Below, piece by piece: positions 9,244-18,574 of a stretch of 64,000 nucleotides of DNA. Source of the stretch: Spartinivicinus marinus (GTDB lineage: Bacteria > Pseudomonadota > Gammaproteobacteria > Pseudomonadales > Zooshikellaceae); the NCBI RefSeq assembly GCF_026309355.1, contig NZ_JAPJZK010000001.1, positions 4,298,501-4,362,500 of the forward strand, in the 5' to 3' direction. Positions within the stretch are counted from its first letter, which is position 1. Each line of letters starts with the position of its first letter. Made by a program: the position numbers and the translations under genes. The notes beneath the pieces were generated by a model. It was not told the DNA's origin and made no database searches. It saw only the letters and a program-made list of their open reading frames with translations.

Positions 9244-10149
9244 GTGCAGTATTTGTTACTGATTGGTTTATTATTTGGTTTTACTGTACAAGCAAAAACC
9301 ATTACGCATGAAATGGGAGTTTTGGAGCTGACTAAAACACCTTTTAAAATTGTCGCGCTGGATTGGGTATTGGCCGAAAGCCTGCTTTCTTTAGGAGTAA
9401 CACCGTATGCTGTTGCAGATAGTGATGGTTATAACCAATGGGTGGTTAAGCCGCAGTTACCGAGTCAGGTCAAAAATGTAGGGTCAAGGCGTGAACCTAA
9501 TTTAGAGCGATTGACCCAGCTAAAACCAGACTTAATTTTAATGAGTAGCCACTTGAGCCCTCTATATCCGTCGCTACAAACTATTGCACCAACAATGGTA
9601 TTGACGGTTTATAATGAAAAGCGTGATCCATTTAACCAGGCAAAAAAAATATTAAATCAACTGGCTATTGTAACAACAAAAGAAAATATAGCAGCTCAGC
9701 TAATTAGCGAAGCTGAACAATATATTCAAAACAATGGTAGTCGACTAAAAAAAGCCGGCAAAGCTGCACGCCCTTTTTTTCTGGTTCGCTTTATCGGTAA
9801 TAAACATATCCGTATTCATGGGGAATACTCGTTGGCAGGGCAAACCTTAACAATGATGGGATTGACGAATGCTTGGCAGGGAACAGCTAATATGTGGGGG
9901 TTTGCTTCTGCTAGTATGGATAAACTGGCACTTAGTCAGCAGGCTAATGTTCTGTATTTTGGACCACTAAATAAAACAAATAAAGCAAAGATATTTTCAA
10001 CACCTCTTTGGCGTGCAATGACATTTACTCGTCAAAAGCGGGTATATGAACTGCCACCTATTTGGGCGTTTGGTGGCATCAATGCAGCTGTAAGGCTAAG
10101 TGATACATTAACAGATGCCCTCCTAACGGCAAAGTCAATCACAAAGTAG
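9244..10149 (+). CDS. fhuD: Ferric hydroxamate periplasmic binding protein
   Basis: FhuD captures ferric hydroxamates in the periplasm and hands them to FhuB. A signal peptide is evident (MQYLLLIGLLFGFTVQA, cleavage near residue 17). The mature part has the class III binding-protein pattern: IVALDWVLAESLLSLGVTP at the N-terminus, REPNLERLTQLKPDLI, and a C-terminal domain ending near AVRLSDTLTDALL. I place the start at the GTG at 9244 because AAGGAG lies six bases before it and it begins a normal signal peptide; an in-frame ATG at 9223 has no such site. It lies between fhuC and fhuB. Confidence 0.88.
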   Translation: MQYLLLIGLLFGFTVQAKTITHEMGVLELTKTPFKIVALDWVLAESLLSLGVTPYAVADSDGYNQWVVKPQLPSQVKNVGSRREPNLERLTQLKPDLILMSSHLSPLYPSLQTIAPTMVLTVYNEKRDPFNQAKKILNQLAIVTTKENIAAQLISEAEQYIQNNGSRLKKAGKAARPFFLVRFIGNKHIRIHGEYSLAGQTLTMMGLTNAWQGTANMWGFASASMDKLALSQQANVLYFGPLNKTNKAKIFSTPLWRAMTFTRQKRVYELPPIWAFGGINAAVRLSDTLTDALLTAKSITK

Positions 10150-10158
10150 TGTCAGTAA

Positions 10159-12162
10159 ATGACAAATCTGTTGCATTCTACTCATTCAAGCAGTTTTTTT
10201 ACCAAATATTCTCAACCTGTCTTATGGGTAGCTGCCCTGATATTAATCGGCGTAGGATTTTTTCTTTTTAATTTGAGTACTAGTTTGCCACTTGACTTAG
10301 TGTGGCAAGCCACAGTGAAACCCGATGAAAATGACTTCAGACAAGTTATCTACTTTTATAGTTTTTTACCTAAAATCACCATTGCGCTACTAGTTGGGGC
10401 AGGACTAGCGTTGTCTGGTTGTGTTATGCAACAGGTGTTAAATAATACATTGGCATCACCGACTACATTAGGTGTAGCTGCTGGAGCTGAATTAGGGTTG
10501 GCCTGTGCTTTATTATTGGTGCCTACTGGGTTGGCTATTGATCCTGATTGGTTTGCTTTTATTGGAGGCCTGCTAGCGACAGGTATGGTATTTCTTATTT
10601 CAGCTTCTAAAGGTTTTGCACCATTACAAATGGTATTAGCTGGAATGGTCATTAGTTTATTGTTTGGTGCTATTAATAGAGTGCTGGTGTTGCTTAATGA
10701 CCAGCAGCTGGACAGCTTGTTTATTTGGGGGGCAGGTGACCTTAGTCAAACGGACTGGCAAAACGTAGCTCATTTATTACCACAAATTGCTATTCCATTT
10801 ATGTTGTTGTTGTTACTTCAGCGGCCTTTGACATTACTTCAGGTGGGTGAGCAGCTGGCATCCTCCGCAGGTGTGAAAGTAGGTGCTATCCGATTAATAT
10901 CATTAACGCTGGCCGTTTTTATAACAACAAGTGTTGTGAGTACAGTGGGGATAATTGGCTTTGTGGGGTTAGTGGCTCCTGCGCTTGCGAAATTAGCTGG
11001 TGCTAGACAGTTTTATGCCAGGCTCATCGTTAGTGCAATCATAGGTGCTTTGCTAATGTTGATGGCAGATTTAGTCGTCCACCCTTTTTCTGGAGTAGGG
11101 GGTGAGTTGTTACCGACTGGGGCTATAACTGCACTGATAGGGGCACCTTTTCTGATTTGGTTATTGCTACAAAACCCGCTTGCTGTTGTAGCAAAGGCAA
11201 CATCTGAACAGCCAGTAAATATAAGACAGTATGCTTTTGTTAAACTGCTTATAGTTTGTTTTATCGTAGCAATAATATGTACAACCACTGCTTTATTAGT
11301 AGGAAAAAATGAACATGGTTGGTCTGTTCAATTAGTAGATAGCATGTTGGCACTTCGGTTGCCTAGAGTATTTGCTGCTTTTCTAGCAGGTTGGGGGCTG
11401 GCTGTAGCTGGATGTGTTATTCAGCGAATAACTGTTAACCCCATGGCGAGCCCAGAAGTGATGGGTGTCAGCTCTGGGGTTGCTTTAATGCTGGTCGTGG
11501 GGGTGATATCAGGAATGATATCATCTCGTGGAGAGCAGCTATTGTTTGGTGGTATGGGGGCATTGCTAGCATTCGGTATAATGTGGTTATTTTCTCAGCG
11601 TAGCCGATTTGCACCTACCCAAATGGTTCTGGTTGGCGTTGCGCTCAGCGCATTTTTAGACGCAACTATTCGTATATTACTGACAAGTGGTACTGATCAG
11701 GCGAAAACTGTTTTAACTTGGCTGTCAGGATCAACTTATTTGGTAACGAATATGGATGTTGCCTTGCTATTAATTATTACCACTATTTTATTGGTGGTAC
11801 TTTTATTATTGCATCGTTGCCTGGATTTGCTGACATTAGGTGAAGCCGCTGCGACTGGATTAGGTATGAACTGTCAGCAAGGACGATTGTGGTTACTAAT
11901 AATTGCTGCAATATTAACGACAGTTGCTACGTTGGTAGTCGGGCCGTTGAGTTTTGTTGGTTTATTGGCACCGCAATTAGCTAAATTATGTGGCCAACAT
12001 GCTGCTCGTAATCAACTAATCACGGCAGGGTTTATGGGTAGTACCATAATGGTGGTTGCAGATTGGCTGGGACGTAACTGGTTATTTCCCTGGCAGATTC
12101 CAGCAGGAATACTAGCCTCAATCATTGGGGGTGGGTTCTTTTTACTGTTTCTTAGAAAGTGA
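10159..12162 (+). CDS. fhuB: Ferric hydroxamate permease, fused double-length FhuB
   Basis: A 667-residue inner-membrane permease made of two tandem FecCD-type halves, as in E. coli FhuB (about 660 residues). Each half has the family motifs: residues about 75-115 (LPKITIALLVGAGLALSGCV then NTLASPTTLGVAAGAELG) and about 395-435 (LRLPRVFAAFLAGWGLAVAG then NPMASPEVMGVSSG). Each half also ends in a GFVGLVAP or SFVGLLAPQ ATPase-coupling loop. The fused form suits a transporter that works with a single FhuC homodimer. It begins nine bases after the fhuD stop, so it is co-transcribed; the gene set is followed by a 350-bp gap with a second Fur box. Confidence 0.93.
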   Translation: MTNLLHSTHSSSFFTKYSQPVLWVAALILIGVGFFLFNLSTSLPLDLVWQATVKPDENDFRQVIYFYSFLPKITIALLVGAGLALSGCVMQQVLNNTLASPTTLGVAAGAELGLACALLLVPTGLAIDPDWFAFIGGLLATGMVFLISASKGFAPLQMVLAGMVISLLFGAINRVLVLLNDQQLDSLFIWGAGDLSQTDWQNVAHLLPQIAIPFMLLLLLQRPLTLLQVGEQLASSAGVKVGAIRLISLTLAVFITTSVVSTVGIIGFVGLVAPALAKLAGARQFYARLIVSAIIGALLMLMADLVVHPFSGVGGELLPTGAITALIGAPFLIWLLLQNPLAVVAKATSEQPVNIRQYAFVKLLIVCFIVAIICTTTALLVGKNEHGWSVQLVDSMLALRLPRVFAAFLAGWGLAVAGCVIQRITVNPMASPEVMGVSSGVALMLVVGVISGMISSRGEQLLFGGMGALLAFGIMWLFSQRSRFAPTQMVLVGVALSAFLDATIRILLTSGTDQAKTVLTWLSGSTYLVTNMDVALLLIITTILLVVLLLLHRCLDLLTLGEAAATGLGMNCQQGRLWLLIIAAILTTVATLVVGPLSFVGLLAPQLAKLCGQHAARNQLITAGFMGSTIMVVADWLGRNWLFPWQIPAGILASIIGGGFFLLFLRK

Positions 12163-12185
12163 TAAGCCTAGGCCTGTTAACACTG

Positions 12186-12211
12186 CTCACCTAGACACTT
12201 CGTATTGAGTA
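12186..12211. repeat. Second copy of the CTCACCTA...TTCGTATTG motif
   Basis: This 26-bp stretch resembles the one at 8104-8130 in the MFS/fhuC gap (CTCACCTA, then TTCGTATTG and GTA). Both lie in the two Fur-controlled gaps of the siderophore locus. It may be a remnant of a small dispersed repeat or a shared regulatory site; nothing further can be said from two copies. Confidence 0.35.
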
Positions 12212-12327
12212 AATTAGTGGAAAATACACCACTGTTTAAATAGAGTTTATTCCTTCATTTAAAATAGCTAATTTGCGCCTTGGGTATTTTATTTTAAAAA
12301 AATAACAAGTAAGCGCTCGCTTTATTT

Positions 12328-12347
12328 GATGAAAATGATTATCATTT
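12328..12347. promoter_or_regulatory. Fur box upstream of iucA
   Basis: GATGAAAATGATTATCATTT matches the centre and right half of the Fur consensus (AATGAT-T-ATCATT). It lies about 170 bp before the iucA start. It is placed to repress the iucABCD-fhuF genes, and possibly iutA, when iron is plentiful. The remainder of this 353-bp gap holds no gene; a 12-bp palindrome AAACAGCTGTTT lies near 12395. Confidence 0.78.
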
Positions 12348-12515
12348 GCCTTGTTGGGTTAAGTCACTCGTCTTGAGTAATTTATTTGTTATTAAACAGC
12401 TGTTTACTCAGATTAAACAATCTTATCTATTGTTCGATAAGCTTTGCCTGATTCTAAGGTTTAGAAGGTAAGCCTTTTCTCCTCAAGAACTTTTCTATGT
12501 AGTAAGGGGAATTTT

Positions 12516-14354
12516 GTGAATGAAGTAAACTTTTCTGTAGGCTCTGACTCAGAAAGTACTCATACTGATATTTCGATTAACTGTTTTTTAAATGCTTTTC
12601 TAAGAGAGTCGAAAGTAGTTACTTGGAAAAAGAGTAGTGATAATCAAAAACTAGCAATTGTTCCACTAAATTATGGGCAACAGCTGATTTATATACCAGT
12701 AAGTTATCATTCTGTGTTGGGAATTCATGAATATCAGTTGCCATTAAAACTAGTAAATCAGCTTGATGAATCAGAAGAAAAACTACTCAGCTTTAATGAA
12801 TTTTTGCAGCTTATTATTAATGATGTAGATATCGTTGGTGACTTGACCAACGAGCAAAAGTTGATATTTATTCAGCGAGTGGTTGAAAGCCGTGCTAATA
12901 CACAAGCAGCTATTGCGGCACGTGATAACTTGCAGGCTATTTATAGTGGTGAACTTAACTTTGAGCAAGCAGAGCAAGGGCTAATAGCGGGCCACTCTGT
13001 ACATCCTGCACCAAAAAGTCGTGAGCAATTTTCTGAGTCTGATGCTCGGCTTTTTACGCCTGAGCATCAGACTCAGTTTGCCCTATATTGGTTTGCAGTC
13101 TCACCATCGATTGCTATTACCGATAGTACAGGTCAGTATGAAATTAATGAAAGAATACAACAACTGTTAACTGCAGATACACAATTAAGTGAAGCTATTT
13201 TGGATAAGGTGCCTGACAATTACTTATTGTTACCAGTACATCCCTGGCAGGCTAAGCTATTGCTAAACATACGTGATATTCAACAGTATCAAGAAAAAGG
13301 ATTACTAGTTAATTTAGGCGCAATCGGTGCAAATTGGTATCCAACGTCTTCTACTCGTTCGCTTTATAGTCCTGGTTTGCCTTATATGCTGAAGTTTTCG
13401 CTCAGTGTTAAGCTCACAAACTCTATACGTAACTTGTCGCTTAAAGAAGTCATAAGAGGGACGCGATTACAACAGGTATTTAATACTGAGCAGTTGTGTT
13501 CATTTGGTCAACAATATGCTTCATTTAAAGTAATGCAAGAGCCAGCATTTATTGGCTTAATTAATTCAAAAAGTGAAGCGATTGATGAATCATTGGTTGC
13601 TTTGCGTGACAACTTATTAATGCATGCTTCTCAAGAAGAAGCGGTTGTACTGGCAACATTAACTCAGCAACATCCTTTAGCAGAAGACTCCTTAATTGCG
13701 GATAGAGTGAAGACTGTTGCTAGTCATAAAAATATATCGATTAGTCAGGCTGCAAAATACTGGTTTAATCAGTATTGTCAGTATGTAGTTGAACCTTTAT
13801 TTGCTTTACAGGCCAACTACGGCATTGTTTTATTGGCTCACCAACAAAATATTGTACTGAAAATGGAGCAAGGAGAGCCCGTTGGCATGTATTATCGTGA
13901 TTGCCAAGGGACAGGATATACAGAGTTAGCTTATCAACTATTTCCTGAGCAGTTGATCGATGATGCTCAGATGCCAGAAAACTTTTGGAGTAAAGATAAA
14001 GTACTACGCTATTTCCCTTATTACTTAATTATTAACTCTACTTATAACACCATTGCAGCAATTAGTGCACGATGTGACGTAAGTGAAAAAGATTTGCTAC
14101 ACATACTACATGCCAGCTTAAAGCAAATGCAAAGTCAGGGTGTGCAAGATAGCTTTTGTTTAGATTTTGTTTTACAGAATGCGACTCTTCGTAGTAAAGG
14201 CAACTTTTTCTGCTATTTGCAAAACTATAATGAAAATTCAATTCCTGATCCTGCCGTCATTTATTTTGATCTTGAAAATCCTATAGCCAAAATTGAACAG
14301 TCAGCGAGTGCTAAAAATACATCAACGACAAAAGTAGTATCAGGGATAGTTTGA
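12516..14354 (+). CDS. iucA: Aerobactin synthetase IucA
   Basis: IucA is an NIS synthetase that joins N6-acetyl-N6-hydroxylysine to one carboxyl of citrate with ATP. The 612-residue protein keeps the IucA/IucC family motifs: GHSVHPAPKSR, LLPVHPWQAK, the phosphate-binding PTSSTRSLY, and VLLAHQQN. The C-terminal run KGNFFCYLQNYNEN closely matches E. coli IucA and separates it from IucC. The start is a GTG at 12516 preceded by AAGGGGA. It opens an iucA-iucB-iucC-iucD series in the same order as the enteric aerobactin operon. Upstream lies a Fur box, and the genes for uptake are on both sides. Confidence 0.95.
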   Translation: MNEVNFSVGSDSESTHTDISINCFLNAFLRESKVVTWKKSSDNQKLAIVPLNYGQQLIYIPVSYHSVLGIHEYQLPLKLVNQLDESEEKLLSFNEFLQLIINDVDIVGDLTNEQKLIFIQRVVESRANTQAAIAARDNLQAIYSGELNFEQAEQGLIAGHSVHPAPKSREQFSESDARLFTPEHQTQFALYWFAVSPSIAITDSTGQYEINERIQQLLTADTQLSEAILDKVPDNYLLLPVHPWQAKLLLNIRDIQQYQEKGLLVNLGAIGANWYPTSSTRSLYSPGLPYMLKFSLSVKLTNSIRNLSLKEVIRGTRLQQVFNTEQLCSFGQQYASFKVMQEPAFIGLINSKSEAIDESLVALRDNLLMHASQEEAVVLATLTQQHPLAEDSLIADRVKTVASHKNISISQAAKYWFNQYCQYVVEPLFALQANYGIVLLAHQQNIVLKMEQGEPVGMYYRDCQGTGYTELAYQLFPEQLIDDAQMPENFWSKDKVLRYFPYYLIINSTYNTIAAISARCDVSEKDLLHILHASLKQMQSQGVQDSFCLDFVLQNATLRSKGNFFCYLQNYNENSIPDPAVIYFDLENPIAKIEQSASAKNTSTTKVVSGIV

Positions 14355-14355
14355 T

Positions 14356-15327
14356 ATGTTTGAAAATACACTTAAGCTGTATGATAACTTGTTTGCTATT
14401 GAACAACATGCTGAGAAGCTTGTTAAACTTGAAGTTTTGGATAATATCTCCCTTGAATATTTAACTGAACATTGGGCGAATGGAATTGATAGTTTATTTC
14501 AAGCGTTACCTGAAGTAGAAGGTTGCTACTTGGTAAAGAATGAAGACCAAGCTTGGAGTAAGCTGGCTGGTCAAGTACCCATTCTAACTCCCTTTATTAA
14601 TCAAGTTTTATATCAGCAACAGTTTTATCAACTACCATTACATTGGCACAAACATAATTTATCTAGTCATTATCCTCAACGACTAATCCAAAGTATTAAG
14701 CAAGTGCGTCTCCATCCACAACGTCCTCCGAAGCCGACAGGTGAAGTTTATAGCCGCTTTGATTGTTTAGTGGGTAAACAAATTAGTTTTCGTACTTTTG
14801 ACTTGGAAAAAGACATCAATCGTTTTACTGATTGGATGAACGACCCACGGGTAGCTGAGTTTTGGGAGCAAGCTTGGTCACAAGAAAAGCTAGAGGAGTT
14901 TATTGCTGAACGACAAAATGACTCTCATATTATTCCTCTGATTGGTGAATTTGATGGTTATCCATTTGGCTATTTTGAAGTTTATTGGGTAACTGAAGAT
15001 CGGTTAGCTCCATATTATGATAATGAGCCTTATGATAGAGGAATACATTTATTAGTTGGAGAACAAGCCTTCCGTGGACCACTGTTTTTTAAAAGCTGGA
15101 TGCGAGCGTTAACCCATTATTTATTTATTGATGAACAACGTACACAGCGAGTTGTACTAGAGCCTCGTCATGATAACCAACGATTATTCTGTCGAATTAA
15201 AGACGTAGGCTATCGTATTTTATTTGAATTTGACTTTCCCCATAAAACATCAGCGTTGGTTATGGTTGAGCGAGAGGCATTTTTCCGACAGCAATTCGTT
15301 GTTCAAATGGAGGCTCAGTCACCATGA
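14356..15327 (+). CDS. iucB: N6-hydroxylysine O-acetyltransferase IucB
   Basis: IucB transfers acetyl from acetyl-CoA to N6-hydroxylysine to give the hydroxamate used in aerobactin. The 323-residue protein has an N-terminal extension of about 150 residues and a C-terminal GNAT domain with the siderophore-acetyltransferase pattern: FRTFDLEKDINRFTDWMNDP, GYFEVYW, RGIHLLVGEQAFRG and VVLEPRHDNQ. Length agrees with E. coli IucB (about 315). It starts one base after the iucA stop and its TGA overlaps the ATG of iucC (ATGA at 15324), so translation is coupled. Confidence 0.93.
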   Translation: MFENTLKLYDNLFAIEQHAEKLVKLEVLDNISLEYLTEHWANGIDSLFQALPEVEGCYLVKNEDQAWSKLAGQVPILTPFINQVLYQQQFYQLPLHWHKHNLSSHYPQRLIQSIKQVRLHPQRPPKPTGEVYSRFDCLVGKQISFRTFDLEKDINRFTDWMNDPRVAEFWEQAWSQEKLEEFIAERQNDSHIIPLIGEFDGYPFGYFEVYWVTEDRLAPYYDNEPYDRGIHLLVGEQAFRGPLFFKSWMRALTHYLFIDEQRTQRVVLEPRHDNQRLFCRIKDVGYRILFEFDFPHKTSALVMVEREAFFRQQFVVQMEAQSP

Positions 15328-17249
15328 ACCAGCAGGCATTACACAGTTATTGGATCATAGCTAATCAAACTATGGTGGCTAAACTAATTTCTGAGCTTGC
15401 TTATGAGCAAGCATTTCAGATTAAGCTAGCCCATACTGAAGCAGATCAGTTAATAACGAATTCAAGCGATGTTAGGCCCTCATTTCAGCATTTAACTTTA
15501 CAGTTAGCGTCAGGGGTGATTTATCACTTTGAAGGCTGGCAGAATATTTGGGGGCAATATGTTATTAGACCAAGTAGTTTATTTCGCCAAGAAATAGTCG
15601 TTCAACAAGAGTCAGAAAATTATCAACCGGCTCTAGAAAATCTAGATAAGGAAATAACCCATTCTCCAGCTATTTCTGCAGCAGCTTTTATGCTGGACGC
15701 AAAAGCTGAACTGGGGCTGGTGGATGAAAGTCTAGCCGAGCATTATGAAGATATGTATGCAACGCTGGTTGCAGACTGTCAATTGCTGGCAATGAAAAAA
15801 GACCTAAGGGCTGATGACTTTATTAAATGGGATATCAATCAGCAGCAATGCCTATTTAATGGGCACCCTAAATTTGTATTTAATAAAGGCCGAAGAGGTT
15901 GGGGGAGTCAAGACTTAGCATTGTATGCGCCTGAGTCTCGCCAGACTTTTCAATTATGCTGGATTGCAGTTAAACAGGAAAATACTACATTTGCAGTGGC
16001 AGATCAGTGGAGTTGGCAAAAACTGATAGATAGTGCCGTACCTGCTGAAGAGCAGGTAGAAATGCAGAAGCTAGTCCAACATTATGGTGGTCATCCTGAT
16101 GATTATTTATTGCTCCCTGTACACCCTTGGCAATGGCAAAATAAGCTATCAACTTTATTTGCTGAGTTAATCGCTAATGGTGAGATAATTTATCTGGGTG
16201 AATGGGGTGACTTATTTTTACCTCAATTGTCGTTAAGGACTTTGAGTAATATGAGTCGTCCAGAAGGCCTAGATATAAAGCTTCCGGTAACCATTATGAA
16301 TACTTCCTGTTACCGGGGAATTCCTCGCCGCTATATTTTAGCGGGGCCTGAAGCCTCATCATGGTTGAATAAAGTTTTTAAACAAGATTTATTTTTGCAA
16401 AGTATGGGGGCAGAAATTTTACATGAGCCTGCCAGTGCTTTTGTTGGCCATCCTGTGTATAACCATTTAAATCAAGCCCCCTACCGTTACCATGAACTGC
16501 TAGGTGTTATTTGGCGTGAAAGTATCAATGAAAAACTAAAAAGTAATGAAACGGCAATATTGATGGCTGCTCTAATGGAATGTGATGAGCAGGGACAGTC
16601 TGTCATTGGTGCTTATATACAAGCTTCAGGTTTATCGCCAACAGACTGGTTAGCAAAGTTATTTCGGGTGGTGGTGTTACCTTTTTATCATTTGTTGTGT
16701 AAGTACGGGGTTTCACTGATTGCTCATGGCCAAAATGTCACTATTATTTTAGAGGACAATCAACCCAAACGAATATTACTAAAAGATTTTCAAGGAGATA
16801 TGCGTTTAGTTGACCGAGAATTGCCTGAAAGTGCAGATTTACCTGCTTCAGTGAAAGAAGTAACGGTTAAACTACCTGAAGAGTTAATTATTCACGACCT
16901 GCAGACAGGTCACTTTGTAACGGTATTGCGTTTTATATCGCCTTTAACAACAGCGCTTGGAGTAGCAGAGCCAGTCTTTTATAGATTATTAGGCAAGGAA
17001 ATTAGAGTTTACATGGCTCAATACCCTGAATTAAATGAACGTTTTCAACGATTGGATTTATTTAAGCCGAAAATACTACGTATAGGCTTAAATCTGGCAA
17101 AATTCCGTCATCAAACTGATAGCAGCCAAAGTCGTATGTTGCCGGATATGGATCAGTTATTAGATAACCCACTTTACATTGCTGAAGAAGAAATAGCTGT
17201 AACAGAAATGACAGTCAACAGTGATCAGGAGTCAACAGATGCTAGCTAA
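15324..17249 (+). CDS. iucC: Aerobactin synthase IucC
   Basis: IucC completes aerobactin by adding the second acetyl-hydroxylysine to the IucA product. At 641 residues it is about 60 longer than E. coli IucC, through a longer N-terminal region and C-terminal tail. Diagnostic motifs are present: GHPKFVFNKGRRGWG, LLPVHPWQWQ, SLRTLSNMSRPEGLDIKLP, NTSCYRGIPRRYI, LIAHGQNVT and LLKDFQGDMRLV. IucA and IucC are paralogues, but these motifs are specifically IucC-like. GGAGG lies 11 bases before the ATG, inside iucB. The 3' end overlaps the iucD start by 11 bp. Confidence 0.95.
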   Translation: MNQQALHSYWIIANQTMVAKLISELAYEQAFQIKLAHTEADQLITNSSDVRPSFQHLTLQLASGVIYHFEGWQNIWGQYVIRPSSLFRQEIVVQQESENYQPALENLDKEITHSPAISAAAFMLDAKAELGLVDESLAEHYEDMYATLVADCQLLAMKKDLRADDFIKWDINQQQCLFNGHPKFVFNKGRRGWGSQDLALYAPESRQTFQLCWIAVKQENTTFAVADQWSWQKLIDSAVPAEEQVEMQKLVQHYGGHPDDYLLLPVHPWQWQNKLSTLFAELIANGEIIYLGEWGDLFLPQLSLRTLSNMSRPEGLDIKLPVTIMNTSCYRGIPRRYILAGPEASSWLNKVFKQDLFLQSMGAEILHEPASAFVGHPVYNHLNQAPYRYHELLGVIWRESINEKLKSNETAILMAALMECDEQGQSVIGAYIQASGLSPTDWLAKLFRVVVLPFYHLLCKYGVSLIAHGQNVTIILEDNQPKRILLKDFQGDMRLVDRELPESADLPASVKEVTVKLPEELIIHDLQTGHFVTVLRFISPLTTALGVAEPVFYRLLGKEIRVYMAQYPELNERFQRLDLFKPKILRIGLNLAKFRHQTDSSQSRMLPDMDQLLDNPLYIAEEEIAVTEMTVNSDQESTDAS

Positions 17250-18570
17250 GCCAACACAACCCGATAGTTCAATAATTGATGTGGCAGGTATTGGAGTAGG
17301 CCCTTTTAATCTAAGTGTGGCTGCACTACTTCAGCAAGTAAAAGGGCTGAGTGCACGATTTTTTGAAAGTCGTGAACAGTTCGCATGGCACCCTGGATTA
17401 CTATTACCTGATACCCATATGCAGACGATGTTCTTAAAAGACTTAGTCACTGCTGTTGCACCTCATAGTACCTATTCTTTTTTATCATATTTAGTTAAAC
17501 GTAAGAAGTTTTATCGTTTTTTATCGGCAGAATTAAGCTGTATTAGTCGTGCAGAGTTTTCCGATTATCTTAGTTGGGCGGCTCAACAAATCCCTTCAGT
17601 GCAGTTTGCAACAGACGTTGAAAATATTTCGTTTACGAATAGTCAGTTTGAAGTGGAAACTTCGAAAGGAGTTTATTATGCAAAAAATTTGTGTTTAGGT
17701 ACTGGTAAAAGACCATATATTCCTGATTGTGCCCAACCTTATCTAGGTAAGCAGGTCATTCATGCAGCGAATATCGGGCTGACTTCTCATGATTTCTCCG
17801 GTAAACGGGTAATGATAATTGGAGGTGGACAAAGTGGTGCTGATATTTTTCTTAATGCATTAAATGGTTATTGGGGAAAACCCAGTGTGCTTAATTGGCT
17901 TTCAAGGCGGGCAAACTATCAACCGTTAGATGAAGCCGCTTTCTCCAATGAATACTTTACTCCAGACTATGTTGATAGTTTTTATAAACTAAATTACCAG
18001 GTTAAAGAGCGAGAAATTGACAACCAAAAGTTAACATCTGATGGGATAACACAAGATTGTTTATTAACTATATATCGCACACTTTATCACCGTTTTGATG
18101 TATTGTGTGAACCTAGATGGGTGAATTTATTACCACACAGAGAAATGACGGAAGTAAGCCAAGCTGATAATATTTATCAAGTTCAGGCAACTAATGGCTT
18201 AACCCAGGAAACAGAATATTATGATGCAGATGTCATTATTTTAGCTACAGGGTTTACTACACCGACTTTAAATTGCTTAGCTGGTTTACGGTCTCGACTA
18301 ATGCTTGATGAAAAAGGCCGTTATTCATTAAATGAACATTTTACTGTTGATTGGGATGGTCCATCTGAAAACCGAATTTTTGCTGTGAATGCGGGTTTAC
18401 ATAGTCACGGTATTGCTGAGCCTCAATTAAGTTTAATGGCTTGGCGATCAGCAAAAATTATCAATCATTTGTGTCAACAGGAAGTATTTGATCTTGATTC
18501 TAGTGATGGTTTAATTAGTTGGTTGCAACCGCTTACCCAAAATCAACCGCTTTTACAGCAAGCCATTTAG
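17239..18570 (+). CDS. iucD: L-lysine N6-monooxygenase IucD
   Basis: IucD hydroxylates the side-chain amine of lysine using FAD, NADPH and O2, the first step of aerobactin synthesis. The 443-residue protein has the FAD motif GIGVGP at residues 17-22, the substrate region FAWHPGLLLPDTHMQTMFLKD, the NADPH motif IGGGQSGAD and the late ATGF motif, all in the normal order. The ATG at 17239 is preferred because AGGAG stands seven bases upstream; a GTG 18 bp earlier is possible but unsupported. It is the last of the four biosynthetic genes, followed within 5 bp by the FhuF-like gene. Confidence 0.95.
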   Translation: MLAKPTQPDSSIIDVAGIGVGPFNLSVAALLQQVKGLSARFFESREQFAWHPGLLLPDTHMQTMFLKDLVTAVAPHSTYSFLSYLVKRKKFYRFLSAELSCISRAEFSDYLSWAAQQIPSVQFATDVENISFTNSQFEVETSKGVYYAKNLCLGTGKRPYIPDCAQPYLGKQVIHAANIGLTSHDFSGKRVMIIGGGQSGADIFLNALNGYWGKPSVLNWLSRRANYQPLDEAAFSNEYFTPDYVDSFYKLNYQVKEREIDNQKLTSDGITQDCLLTIYRTLYHRFDVLCEPRWVNLLPHREMTEVSQADNIYQVQATNGLTQETEYYDADVIILATGFTTPTLNCLAGLRSRLMLDEKGRYSLNEHFTVDWDGPSENRIFAVNAGLHSHGIAEPQLSLMAWRSAKIINHLCQQEVFDLDSSDGLISWLQPLTQNQPLLQQAI

Positions 18571-18574
18571 TGTT

